64,000 nucleotides of DNA. It comes from Plumapathes pennacea. Lineage: Eukaryota; Cnidaria; Anthozoa; Antipatharia; Myriopathidae. Location of the stretch: assembly GCA_964036295.1 (NCBI GenBank), contig OZ038471.1:10062184-10126183 (forward strand). The letters are read 5' to 3'. The notes under the pieces are model-generated. The model was not told the origin of the DNA and did no database searches. It was given only the letters and a program-made list of their open reading frames with translations. The position numbers were made by a program, and so were the translations under genes. This document shows, piece by piece, positions 1 to 14,350 of this stretch. Numbering within the stretch: position 1 is the first letter of the stretch; every line of letters starts with the position of its first letter.

Positions 1-798
1 TGGAATTGTTGTCATGAAGCGACACAACATATGAAAGCGAGAATGGACTGTCTAGGGAAACATGTCAGTCTTGCAAGTCGTGGGTTTTGTTCAAACACAT
101 AGAATATAGATTCCTTAGGCTTACAGTTTTGTTGTCACAACTTTTAACCGCTGTTTTCTTTTCCAGCATTGTTTTCTGGGCCTGCTTCAGTTTAAGATGT
201 ACTCACTTTGTGGAGGCAGTTTCTTGTCCTTGCCCTTGCTTTTTTCCTTCGTTAGCATAAGTTTGCGAGACTATTGCGTTTCTTGATGTCAAGTTTCAAA
301 TTCATTTTAATTGGGTGTGTGGGTTTTGCACAAACGTTCAAATCAATTTAAAGCTGGTCAAAGTCTGCCAAATATGCGAATATGTTTGATTTCGCGTGAG
401 AATATTGGCTTCAGTGATTCAAATTACAATTGTTGTTGTTGAAAATGGTCTTCACATAAAAGTCACTCGAATACAGACTGACTGACAACAATTAGAAAAC
501 GAACTAGAGGTCTGGACTATTGTTGTTGCAGGGCTAAGATTGTTTCTGAATCATTCCAGTACAAGCGTTCATGGAAACTCGTGTTATATTGCTTAAATAT
601 AGAAATTTTAGCTGATTTGCGTCCCTGAAGCACCCACTATGCACTTTTCCTTTTCTTAATGTCTGACAGGTCGGAAACTGGCCCTGGTATAAGTTCTAAG
701 TTGTGAGTTGAATTTGGCATTGTTTCATGTTTTGTCCTATGATAATTTTAGGGTCGTACAGAAGCGATTGTTAACTTATTTCTTCTGAATTATTTCAG
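1..798. other. Probable intron or upstream part of the RING gene
   Basis: No long reading frame and no recognised repeat. Positions 670-686 form a possible 17-base micro-exon: a pyrimidine-rich stretch ends in CAG at 669, and a GTATAAGT-like donor follows 686. Its length leaves two bases over, which is the phase the exon at 799 needs. This is inference from splice-like sequence only. Confidence 0.3.
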
Positions 799-1162
799 TG
801 AATCAGAAAGTACTTTTCCTGACGAGAGGCTGAATAATGCATACGGTGAACAGTTGGTAAGAAGACGTATTCTACTTTGCATATAAAGCTGTGTTAGATT
901 TTCAAACTGTGTTCAATTCTTTAATACGTGTTCGCCAACCTTTTTATTTTTCTTTTTTCATAGGATCATAACCTTTCAGGTAAGTGTTTTGTATTATCCA
1001 TTGGCCTAAAAGGTGTGATAACAGATGTGATAACCTTTGCATAAAAACTATAGCCGTTGCTATAATAATCTTGGCTTCAAAACTACCAATTATAATGTAG
1101 TAGAAAATGCAAGACGAATTATCAAAATTTTACTAAGCTAATAAGCCCTTTTTTGTTTCTTT

Positions 1163-1200
<38 letters not shown>

Positions 1201-1852
1201 TGCACAATATGAGGAGAAGTAAAATTTGTGCTGCGTTTGGCAAGTTCCAATTACCGGACAAAAATTTTGTAGAACGGACATTTGGAGCATAAAGTTATTA
1301 AATTGAAATGTGATGGCACCTTTTGTAACACAAATGTTTTTTTTTTTCCTTATATTCAAAATGCATGTTTCCTTTTAAAATTATTTCCAATGTCTTTGTT
1401 GAAAAAATTTTCTCACCTCCAAAATAAGCCGTGCATTGCAGCTGCTGCAAAATTTCAAACTGCAGCACTACTTAAAGTCAAAAACAGAAGTTCAAAAATA
1501 GTCCCATGCTAACCTCTCGCATTTAGTATCGGTTTCAATCATTGCAATTGAAATTGTCACACATGGGCTGGCTTAGTTGTTAAGAGATTGGTACAGGTTT
1601 GAGTCATCCTTTGTATAAAAAGCATTTGTTTTGATTTTTTTGTTTTTGTTTTTTGTTTCTTTTTCTCCAGATGATCATTCTTCTAGCATACAAGAGTACC
1701 CTCGTTCACTGTTGTGTGAAACATGCACGGCAAGAGTTCGTAATGTTCGATTTGGATGCGGACACGTTGCATGTTCTCGATGCACCAAAAATAAGGACAA
1801 GTGCCCGGAATGTGAAAAACATATAACTAAAAGAACGCTTATGTATATTTAA
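799..1852 (+). CDS. C-terminal exons of a RING-finger (mind-bomb-like?) E3 ligase
   Basis: Three exons fit together by phase: 799-856, a 16-base micro-exon 964-979 and the terminal exon 1671-1852. Each has AG before it, the first two have GTAAG after them, and the leftover bases join without a stop. The last exon encodes a compact C3HC4 RING: CETC, then a Cys-Gly-His, CSRC and CPEC, ending about ten residues before the stop. A RING at the extreme C-terminus is the layout of mind bomb, MIB2-like and related ankyrin E3 ligases, which attach ubiquitin to substrates such as Notch ligands. The family assignment is inference, since only the RING is seen and ankyrin repeats would lie to the left of the window. 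The micro-exon encodes the linker DHNLS. The intron at 980-1670 contains a long T-run (about 1168-1199). Confidence 0.78.
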
Positions 1853-2190
1853 GTAACTAAGTCCATTGAAAACTAAGTTAATTAGTGCATTAAGAGTTTG
1901 GTGGTAGACCGCCAATAGAACATTGTTTACCCTGACTGGTACCCACTAGTAAACTCTAGCCATTGACTAGCCTCAGACAAATCAGTACTCCAAATTATAT
2001 TTATCATGGGGTTATTTGGTCGCACTCTTTGTGCTAAATCTATTTCCTTATCTTTATCCTCGAGCATTGCGAGGGCACTAATCAGAGATAATGTCTCGTT
2101 CAAGGTCAGCGTTCCACTGGAAGTGGGAAGCACGACCTTATTGCAGGCAAGACCCCGTCAGTCTAAAATAAAATAAAATGTAGACTGGGA
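1853..2190 (+). other. 3' untranslated region with poly(A) signals
   Basis: The stop codon of the RING exon is followed by about 310 bases without coding signal, then two overlapping AATAAA hexamers (2166-2171 and 2171-2176). This is the natural end of the upstream transcript. Confidence 0.55.
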
Positions 2191-2559
2191 ACATACTAGA
2201 AATACGATGATTGCAGATATCCCTCGCCCTGTAGTTTCGGGAAGCGGGATTCTTGTCTATTTTTCGCTTGGAGATAATACACTAAAATCGTTTTTACAAA
2301 CCATTGTTGTATGGCGACGTCATCAGTCGGCCGCTGAAAAATATTTGTCACACGGCAGTCTGGTTTAGTTCAGACAAAGTGCACAGTCAGATGCGTTTTC
2401 AAGTTTTCATGGACAATCTAAACTACAAAATTCGCAGATACAATTTTTGCACGCAACTACAGAATACATCCGACATTAAAGTCGCGACGTCAGTTTTGCA
2501 CAGTCAGGCGATCTTCGACACTGCTTTTTTTTATTATTTTAACAGAAACCGCGATGCTC
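2191..2559. other. Unassigned spacer
   Basis: AT-rich sequence between the RING gene and the Gypsy-type fossil. An open frame covers part of it but shows no domain, and it may belong to the downstream end of the fossil. Confidence 0.3.
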
Positions 2560-3880
2560 CAGCCATCGCAGCATCCTATCTAAATACGTGTATGGTTTTT
2601 GTGAGTGGTGGGAAATCGCTCGCTTGCTCCATGGATGCTTGCAAACAAAATGGTGGCCAGTTTGCCAGGTTGAGAGTCGCAAAAGCGATGAACTGATCTT
2701 TCACATATGGAGTCCTTTGATTGAAGGCACATGTTCTTAAAAATTAAGACCGAACTGCGGACTTCAGCCTGAAACTGACCACAAACTTCAATTTGGCTGC
2801 CAGTGTAGGTGTGCAGTTGAGTACAACATCGAGTCAGAGGAGAAGATGAGAAATACTTCTTGTAGGTCTCATTAGAGATTATCGAGACACCTGCACCGGT
2901 GTCGACTTCCATCAACAGTTCCTTCCCCTGAACCTTGATAGGTATGGTAATACTACCCTTGCTTGAACCAAGAGTATACATGGAGACTGAGAAAGGGTCA
3001 GCTTTTGAGGGGTCTTCATCTGCTTCTGCCACCACCGCTTCTGCCATCACCTGCACTGACTTAGAAGCGGACTTGCAAACACGAGAGAGATGCCCATATT
3101 TTCCACGGGAATGGCAGGTAAGAGTTCGGTACTTACAGTTTCCTCGTTTGTGTCCCTCTTTGCCGCAACTCAGACATGGTCCGGCAGCACTGTCGTAACG
3201 TTGAACGTGTGTCTGCACTTGCTTTTGAGGACAGGAAGACTGCGAGGGTATCTCACGAGGTTGACGTATGGCATAGACGCCCAGTGATGGATTAAGGTCA
3301 ACAATGTCTCGTTCAGCTGCTTCACGATTGAGTGCGACCTGGAAAGCTGCCATGAAGTCGTGATCTTTGGCGAGAAGTTTCTTCTGGATTTCAGTACTTC
3401 GAAGACCACAAACGAAATGATTGCGAAGGGCTTGCGGAAGATATTCCACAAACTCGCAAGTGGTAGCCAGTCACTTAAATGTAGCTGCGAATTTGGACAC
3501 ACTCTCATTGTCGGTTTGTTTGCAATTGTGAAACGGTAGCGTTCTGCTATAACGAGTTTCTTAGGGGCAAAGTGAGACGTCAGTATATATCCTCAATTCT
3601 GTGTACTTCATCGACGAAGGTAGTGCAGGGGAGCAAAGATTGGAGAGCGTGTTGTATGCTGTGGCTCCGATCACTGACATCAGGATGGCACGTCTGCAGG
3701 GCTTGTCATCGGTGTTGGGTGGAATGCTGTTTGCTACGAAATATTGCTCCAAATGCTCAATGTAGCGTTTGATGTTGTGGGAATGGATGTCGAATTCTTC
3801 GATTTTCCCCAAAGAAGGCATAGCGTTTTATCCTCGTCGCCAATTTATGTCATGTTCTTGAAGCAATGAATCACAGGGAA
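2560..3880 (-). mobile_element. Ty3/Gypsy-type LTR retrotransposon remnant (gag to protease)
   Basis: Read on the minus strand, a gag-like segment comes first (about 3821 downward), then CCHC zinc-knuckle-like motifs (about 3180-3080), then a retropepsin-like segment with the VDTGAGVSI active-site signature (about 2920-2890). Just upstream of the gag start is a TTGGCGACGAGGAT leader, a sequence often found before gag in animal Gypsy elements. Reverse transcriptase and integrase are not present and paired LTRs were not found. It is a broken, incomplete fossil with several interruptions, probably old. A second small fragment of the same family lies at 57370-57482. Confidence 0.8.
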
Positions 3881-3948
3881 ATCAAGATGGCGGAACAGTA
3901 ACACAATCATTTAATCACACGTGGTGGTTAGCGGTAAAGACCGCAGAC

Positions 3949-4284
3949 CTAACAGAAACAGCAGCGGCAGAATTTCCATTGGGAAACGTAGGTCTTCCTC
4001 TCGCAAGCTCTTCTACATTCAGGCAACATGGACATTCTCAAACTTCGCCACACTGCCTGTAGTTTGCTGGTGGAATACTTGAAAGCGAAACCCTCCAAAG
4101 AGCCCAAGACAACCAGTTTTTCCTCCTTTGTAAATTTCTTGTCTATATACGAGTCCCACAGGACTGGCCTTTTCTTGTACAAGGATAATAGTTTTACGCG
4201 GTCTTTTTCCGACAAAGAGTTGGTCGTAGAAACAATTTCTAAGTCACCACTACTCTCCGTTAAATTACCACTCGCCTCTGCCAT
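3949..4284 (-). CDS. MADF-like DNA-binding domain exon (partial gene)
   Basis: The minus-strand frame starts at 4284 (MAEASGNL) and runs 111 residues. Residues about 30-105 have the spacing of a MADF (Myb/SANT-like) domain: an LYKKRPVLWD block, a central hydrophobic helix, VWRSLRMSM, then a basic YVSQWKF block. MADF proteins are DNA-binding factors, found both in host regulators and as accessory proteins of Harbinger-type transposons. The Gypsy-type fossil begins just beyond the 3' end, so the rest of the gene may have been displaced. No partner transposase was seen. The domain call is by pattern only. Confidence 0.45.
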   Translation of the reverse strand: MAEASGNLTESSGDLEIVSTTNSLSEKDRVKLLSLYKKRPVLWDSYIDKKFTKEEKLVVLGSLEGFAFKYSTSKLQAVWRSLRMSMLPECRRACERKTYVSQWKFCRCCFC

Positions 4285-4449
4285 TTTTAACTGACACCAA
4301 CAGAAAAGCGTAAAAAGATATCACAACGAAAGTCCGAAGGAGGGATTTAAACAACATTGACAAAAGGCGGTAAAATAGCGCGACGTCGCAGCTTTTCCCG
4401 CCAAAGGGCCATGGAAGACCCAAACAAGAACAAGCGATCAACAACATAA

Positions 4450-5187
4450 AAAACTAATACTTTCGAAACCAATTTTAATCCTCTATACTATACATATTGT
4501 TATATTATATATATAACAATATATACTATATATATTGTTATATATATAACAAACATGGCTCCTGAGCCGTTTGAAGAGTTCTGTTCATTGTAAGGTCCAA
4601 ATAAGCTTGCTACCTACGTACCAAATGGGCAAGAGCAGTACTCCATGGTCATTCCTCGGTAAAATCCAGCAATCACGTCAGTTTAAAAACCGACCACAAA
4701 CAGGACCAAACTGAAGTACGTTCCTTCGCTCGGAAAGACTACGCCACGGACTGCACTGCAACATGGGATGGAACCAATCTCGTTCCAGGATTTCTCCTCA
4801 ATGCGCACTAAGAATTCTGGGCAACAAAAATGGGCGGAGGGATGTTACACTAATCACTCCAAATTCACGGTGTTGCAAGTTTTTAAATCACTTTCAAAAA
4901 CTTGCAACACGTTGCAGCATTGTAAACATCGCTCGCAATGGGGTGTTACACCTGAACGATTTTTAGCGCAACATCGTATCGTTGCACGTCGTTGCAAATC
5001 GACCAATGTAACATCACCTTTATCCTCGGTGATTTCGAAATATAGAGCAGTCTTCGTACAGTTCGGAAATTCCAATAAGCACTCGGGGCGTTCTTGTCAA
5101 AACTGTTCTGTTAACGGTCAAACAGTGATTTCCACTGACTGTATTTTGTTTTTCCTTTCTGAAGAAGTATCCGAGGTTGAACACAAT
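4450..5187. other. AT-palindrome and small hairpins
   Basis: 4488-4550 is an alternating AT palindrome of TATATTGTTATATA type. 4871-4910 is a near-perfect hairpin in which GTTGCAAGTTTTT pairs with AAAAACTTGCAAC. Both resemble MITE debris. A 12-bp direct repeat, GTTGAACACAAT, at 5176-5187 is the left target duplication of the Penelope copy that follows. Confidence 0.45.
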
Positions 5188-5570
5188 AGGTTGGTTGTGA
5201 TCGTCCGGGTTAGAGTAGTCTCCAGAAAGACTGTTGTTGGTGACTGACGTTCCGACTACCTGAGCGGAAGTCACGCAACCGAACGAACAATAGACTGATC
5301 AACAGGACAAAAGACCATCAACTGACCAATAACGAAACACAACCAAGCCGACTCGACCAACCATAGACCGACATAACGGACTACTCACTTCTACAACCAG
5401 AGACATATATACCGCCATCTGACGAATACTTTTCACTTGACTCTGAAGATGACTTCCGCTCAGGTAGTCGAAACGTCAGTCACCAACAACAGTCTTTCTG
5501 GAGACTACTCTAACCCGGACGATCACAACCAACCTACTGTTCACACTCCTGGGTTCAAACCATTTGCCAT
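5188..5570. mobile_element. Short twin-tailed Penelope-like insertion
   Basis: The left part (about 5188-5275) is the Penelope 3' tail in reverse orientation. The right part (about 5276-5570) holds the last codons of the same element's ORF and its tail in forward orientation, so the two copies point outward. GTTGAACACAAT flanks it on both sides (5176-5187 and 5571-5582), a perfect 12-bp target-site duplication. The right end is about 35 bases longer than the left. It matches the full-length copy at 33416-35359. With almost no ORF it cannot move by itself. Confidence 0.8.
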
Positions 5571-5599
5571 GTTGAACACAATGTTGGCGTCTGGGATTG

Positions 5600-9474
<3,875 letters not shown>

Positions 9475-9493
9475 CGTTTCATTCATTTTTCGG

Positions 9494-10297
9494 CTAGCAA
9501 GCTTGCCTCCCATACACACCACTAACAAGCTTCCCCTCAGTGAAAATGGGATTTGGTGTTTGTTGCTGTGGGTTCTTGTCATCTGCTTCTTCCTCAGCAC
9601 ATTCCTTGGTTTTCTGGCAGCATCTGCAGAGTGAACTGGATGCATGGTTGCTGTCATCAAATCTGAATTCTTCCAAGTCACTGTATCCACTTGAACTGTC
9701 CACACCTTTAGAATGCCTGTTGTTCTTGATCCCATGCACTCCCTTCCCCATGCGGCGCTTTCTTCGTCGTGCAAGGCGTTTCTTTCTTAGCATAGATTGC
9801 TTGCTTGTTGTCTTTACTGTTGTCTTTGGGATTGGCTGCAGGATTTTTATCTCTGCAATTGAAGGCAGTAATTGAGCTGTTTGCTCAATTACTGGCACAA
9901 AAACCTATAACAACAAAATATCATACTTATACATGCACGGTGACCCCTTATTTTTATTACATCATTGTGACCCACTAGAGTTGCTGTACAATTGTGCCAA
10001 GTTTTATGACAAATCTATGACAGATTTTTTTTCTTGGAAATCACCTTAATGGCATAATGAACGCGGGAAACTCCGCTTTAAAACGAGGCTTCAACAGGCT
10101 TGGTTACGAAGGGTACGCCCATGCTCAATAAAGAAAGTCAAGGTCGTTGGCAGAGCCTTCTTCCTCTTCCTTCGTTTCCGACGCTGGGAGAGTGAAAGAG
10201 GTTCTGCTCGCAGGGCAGTGTTAAACGGACAACTTAAAATTTTAATAAAGCAGGAGAAAGATACACAGTTTACCTTTTCGATACTTTTTCTATCCAT
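9494..10297 (-). CDS. Two-exon gene for a small basic protein, function unknown
   Basis: Exon 1 is 10297-10274 (MDRKSIEK), ending before GTAAAC. Exon 2 is 9904-9494, beginning after a pyrimidine-rich TTGTTGTTATAG. The join is in phase 0 and gives 144 residues. A highly basic block of Arg and Lys (about residues 45-60 of the protein) looks like a nuclear localisation signal. It is followed by a Ser/acidic stretch, CRCC and an acidic tail. No catalytic motif is seen. The stop lies only 20 bases from the LINE microsatellite, so the true C-terminus may have been replaced by the LINE insertion. The region just upstream of exon 1 resembles a repeat at 26.1 kb, so a transposon origin is possible. 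Confidence 0.4.
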
Positions 10298-11130
10298 CTG
10301 CTCTTGGATTTGCTGCTGCTGTCACAGTTATCGCGGTCTACAGAGCTCAGGGACTTTAAGATCCAGGACGCGAGAGGGCGACGGCAACGTCCGTGAAACA
10401 ATAAAACTAATCACAGAAGACAAAAGAAGCACGTGAGTATCTGAAATTGACATGTTCTCGGGGTCGCCGTGCTCTTGCGTGCGACTTCAAAAGCTCCTTT
10501 TTTACGTCGTTGGTTGTGGTTCCACTCGCAGAAAACATCGGTATAACACCGGATTTTATCGCGTGGTGTTTACAACGTTGTAACAGTGCACGCGATCGCA
10601 CTCGTACCTGAACACCGGTGTTAAACATGACGCGTTGTAAGTTTGCTGTCAAGATAATTCATACCAGAAAACTCATTAAATGTAGAGCACGCTTCAGTAT
10701 GCCGGACCAAGAACGTATACTCGCTATTTTGATTCCGGTTATTGTCTTCATATTCACACATTTCCAAATGTTGCGTATGAGAAACTACATCTTAATGCAG
10801 TACATGCAAGTTCGAGGCTTGCGGGAAGCGAATTCCCACGTAAGGATGGTTACCCCCTCCCGCAGTCTGATAAATTATGTCAGCGGTCGCCCCATTATCC
10901 CCGAACGAAGTGAGGGAAATAATCATGACGCTAATGCATTAATTTGAAGACTCCAAGCGTGTCGCCATCTCGAAATTTAATGTTCGTGTGGGTGTGTGTG
11001 TGTGTGTGATGCGACCTTTTTAGGCCAGGTGCCTAAGGCAATGTCCTAATAAGGCAATTACGTAATCATTGTCGATTATCGATTAGCGTCTCCGCCAGTG
11101 TTTTTAAGAAAGATTTGAACGAAGCAACAA
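10298..11130. repeat. Repeat-derived spacer
   Basis: 10366-10640 has weak inverted similarity to 25900-26170 (a CGTTGCCGTCGCC-type block and GGTTGTGGTTCCACT). 10816-10891 is nearly identical, in reverse, to 24535-24612 (core AATTCCCACGTAAGGATGG). An open frame at 10618-10947 shows a basic, hydrophobic peptide and runs through this repeat. A (GT)n run lies near 10990-11008. Confidence 0.5.
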
Positions 11131-11404
11131 TTGAACTGCGTTCACGAAAATGAATTTGAAACTAGAAAACTTGAAACAGAACGGTCTCGCGAAACTCGTC
11201 TTCAAAAGAGAAGGGAACAGGCACGGGCAAGGCGAAATCGTGAAACGATCGAACAGCGAACATGTTATAACCGACAGCATCATGAACGGGATCGTGCCGA
11301 AGAAACGGCTCCGCAAAGGGAACAGCGCTTGAAAGCAAATTGGGAGCTTCAGACGCCGTTTGTGTTAAACTCAGATACTTATTCAGAAAGGACAAGCAAC
11401 AAAG
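11131..11404 (+). CDS. STPR-like exon (Arg/Glu-rich repeats), partial
   Basis: The open frame has roughly 23-residue units built on RE/ETxxQRxxRL (for example RRNRETIEQRT and EETAPQREQRLK). This is the pattern of STPR (score-and-three-peptide repeat) basic DNA-binding regions and of similar repeats in transposon-encoded proteins. It ends at AACAAAG followed by a GTTAGT donor at 11405. No start codon or upstream exon could be fixed: an in-frame stop lies just upstream and the presumed acceptor is weak. Confidence 0.4.
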
Positions 11405-11639
11405 GTTAGTCAGTGGAAATCAAACAATCGCCGTGACAAATATATTCTACCCGTATCTTGTAACTCGATCACTCCAAGAATGTATTAGAATCTGTATGTT
11501 GATCATTTTCCCTCGAAGTATTGTTTTAATACGCTTCTGTCGCCAGTTTCGGCTACCGTATTCGCTCAGAGCAATCGGAACTTGGAGTCTTGAATGATTT
11601 AGTCAGATGTCTTATTTTTCTGTCAAAACAAAAACTGTA

Positions 11640-11788
11640 AAGCCTGGTCCTCACTAGCGCATAAGCATAAGCACAAGCATAAGCGTAAGAATAAGAGAGC
11701 AAAGGAACGGATGTGTTTGATCCTTATGCTTATGTCGCCACTGTCGCTCTCTTATTCTTATGCTTATGCGCTAGTGAGGACCAGGCTT
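11640..11788. mobile_element. Near-perfect hairpin MITE with CATAAG units
   Basis: AAGCCTGGTCCTCACTAGCG at the left end pairs with its exact complement at the right end. Both arms continue into (GCATAA)n-type hexamers around a short loop. At about 150 bases with no coding capacity, this is the form of a foldback MITE. Confidence 0.75.
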
Positions 11789-13026
11789 AACAAATGCTGT
11801 AATCTGACATGCGGTGATTGCAGAAGAATCGTTCACAAGCCCTTAGAAGTATCATTAGGTCTGAAGCCCGTGTATAATTTGAAGTAAACCGTTCAAGTTT
11901 TGCTTTGATTCTGGGAGAAATCATGCTGTTTGAGCGGGTTCACATGCAAAACAATTTGAGCTCGTTAAATATGCATGCCTGAGTCGGGAGCATGCAGTCC
12001 AGAGTAAAAACAAATCGCACAGGAAACCTATTTAATTGTACTGCCTATGAATTCAAAATAGGAAAATCAGCGTTCCTTTTTTCCCGTACTACGACGGCCG
12101 ACCAACTTCAAAATTTGGGATTTAAATTTTGAGAACGTGCTTGGCAGACTGTATGAAATAATTCGACGTGCCGACCGTGGGAAATACGTACTTCGTCACG
12201 CAATCGACTCTTTTTTCAACGCAAAAGTATAACACACACCATTCTTTTTCTCCTTCCTTTGCGTGTAGCACTTGACTTCGAAGAAAAGATTGAGTCAACA
12301 TTTCGGTAAAACAAAGGTTACTCTTGTTGGGAGTACCAAAGTAAAAGTCCCATCAATGGCAGAGTGAGGGGTATCTGCGATTATCGTATTTCTAGTATTA
12401 ATAACTAACCAACCTTGAAACAGGTAATTTTCGCGCTGTTATGGTTTCTTTCTATTTGCCAATTTCTGTGTTCGTGTCAGGTAGCATCGCTCCAAAATGT
12501 AAATAAAAAAAGGATGATCTGTGAATGACCCGTTACCAGCGAACCCTTGACACCAAAAGAGACTTAGGCAAAGCACTAAACATTCAAATGAACCATTCCC
12601 GGCGATAATTCAGTTGTCTTGCGACTACTCGAGCCTTGTAAAAAATGAAATCAAGTTTCTACAGCAAAACCCGTGCGATGTCCGCATCGAAAGAGATTTA
12701 TGGCTACTGCTTTTTGGATGGGACCACGTTGAATTTTACATGTATATGGGGACGGCGGTTCACTATTAGCTACATGTAGCTAGCCGTTAAAGGCCCTGCC
12801 CCAAAAAACCTCTTCTCGGGGGGGGGGGGGGGGGGGGGGGAGGGGCTGAAACCCTTCATAGTTTTGAGTCGGAATGTTCTCAAAACCCTTGCCCTACTTC
12901 AAACTAAAACTGATTGATTATTCAACCCTAATTAAAAAAATATATATGAGATTTTTCGACCTGTTTTCAGACCAAAACATTTTACCCTATTTCTGCATAC
13001 CAAATACCAAAATATGCAAAATCTGC
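11789..13026. other. Non-coding spacer with poly-G tract
   Basis: No convincing gene. 12818-12840 is a run of about 23 G. Nothing else stands out. Confidence 0.5.
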
Positions 13027-13150
13027 TACCGTAAAATTCCGAAAATAAGCCCCGGGGCTTATATTTTTCAAAGGTCGTTTTTGGGGCTTATAATGGGAGG
13101 GGCTTATATTCGGAGGGAAATTTGCGTTTCAAAGTCTGCCGGCCGAGGGA
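13027..13150. repeat. MITE end of the TACCGTAAAATTCCG family
   Basis: TACCGTAAAATTCCGAAAAT followed by AAGCCCC and GGGGCTTAT blocks. The opposite end of the same family is at about 24150-24220 (GGGGCTTCTTTTCGGAATTT, then AACGGTA). The partner terminus of this copy was not found. Confidence 0.5.
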
Positions 13151-13504
13151 AATTTGTGTCGGCAATTTTTCCATGTGCAAATGATAATATTGGGGCGTTA
13201 ACTAGAAATTCGTGACAACTTAAATTTCTCTGAACATGCCAACTTCAAACACAACACCAACAAACTTTATTGAAAATGAAATACCGTACATAAATGTCAT
13301 ACCATATAAAGTTCATACGGTACACGGTAGTCCAAAGTCATATAAATCTAACGTGTGAATCCAAGGCGAGAGTGAGGAGTGCACTACGTAAACGACAATA
13401 AACTTAATAAAAACTAGACTGGCATTACAAGTGAGCTCGCGGCGTGAGTTGCGTCGAGACCAGAATATACTAAAATGGATTAGTAGGGACAAGAGTGGAA
13501 TGTT
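13151..13504. other. Spacer with a shared 70-base repeat
   Basis: 13428-13500 (GTGAGCTCGCGGCGTGAGTT core) matches 15961-16030. No gene is seen. Confidence 0.4.
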
Positions 13505-14350
13505 TCACTTTTGCCGTCCTTGCCTAAAATAATGGAAAAAATCGTGTTTATCAGACTTTATGACTTTTTATTACAGAATAACTCTTTGAGCCCCTTCCAA
13601 CCTGGTTTTCGACCGGGAGATCCCACGGTAAATCAACTAATTTATATTGTACACAAAATATATGAAGCATTAGATCAAGGAAAAGAAGTGCGGATGGTTT
13701 TTCTAGATATTAGTAAAGCATTTGATAAAGTGTGGCACAGAGGGATTATTCACAAACTTGTGTCGTTGGGTGTTAGAGATCCTATACTATCGTGGATCAC
13801 GAGCTACCTAACCGGCAGGAAACAACGTGTTGTAATCGACGGTCAATTATCCGATTGGGGAAATATCAATGCCGGAGTCCCTCAAGATTCTGTGCTCGGA
13901 CCCTTACTTTTCTTAATATATATTAATGATATTACTGATAAGCTTTATTCCACTTTTTCAATACATTTAGTTACAATAAGCTTTTTGGTTATGCTATTGA
14001 CAGATATTCGTCGATTTTACACACCCGTCTACGTTTAAACTGTTGCGCACTAAATTATTATCTGCTCAAAATTAAATGTGCAACTTCACCAGCCTGCGCC
14101 TGTGGTGCAAACAATGAAACTATAAAGCACTATCTGCTACACTGTCCTCGATATGCTGCTCATAGATTACCCTTACTCTCGGCTGCTGCACAAGTACTCA
14201 AAGACCGCTGGCATCTCCTGTCGGAGACCTATAAAGTCAATGTTCTCCTTACCGGAGCCAAAGATTTGAGCCCAGACGATAATGAAATTTTTTTTTTTCA
14301 TGTCCAATGGTATATAAAACAATCCATGCGTTTTGCGAGTAATCAATGAG
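13505..14350 (+). mobile_element. LINE fragment: RT fingers/palm joined to zinc C-terminus
   Basis: 13511-13970 encodes an RT segment with SLPKIMEKIV, FLDISKAFDKVWH and a GVPQDSVLGPLLFLIYINDI block, in which the usual Gly of PQG is Asp. The YADD block is missing. From about 14005 a second frame gives an LNCCALNYYLL then CACG...HYLLHCPRY zinc-binding region typical of the C-terminus of Jockey-group LINEs. The two parts are joined by a large internal deletion near 13975. It cannot be functional. Confidence 0.82.

Noticed and set aside
1138-1359. Lys-rich minus-strand open frame
   Set aside because: It is the antisense of the T-run in an intron.
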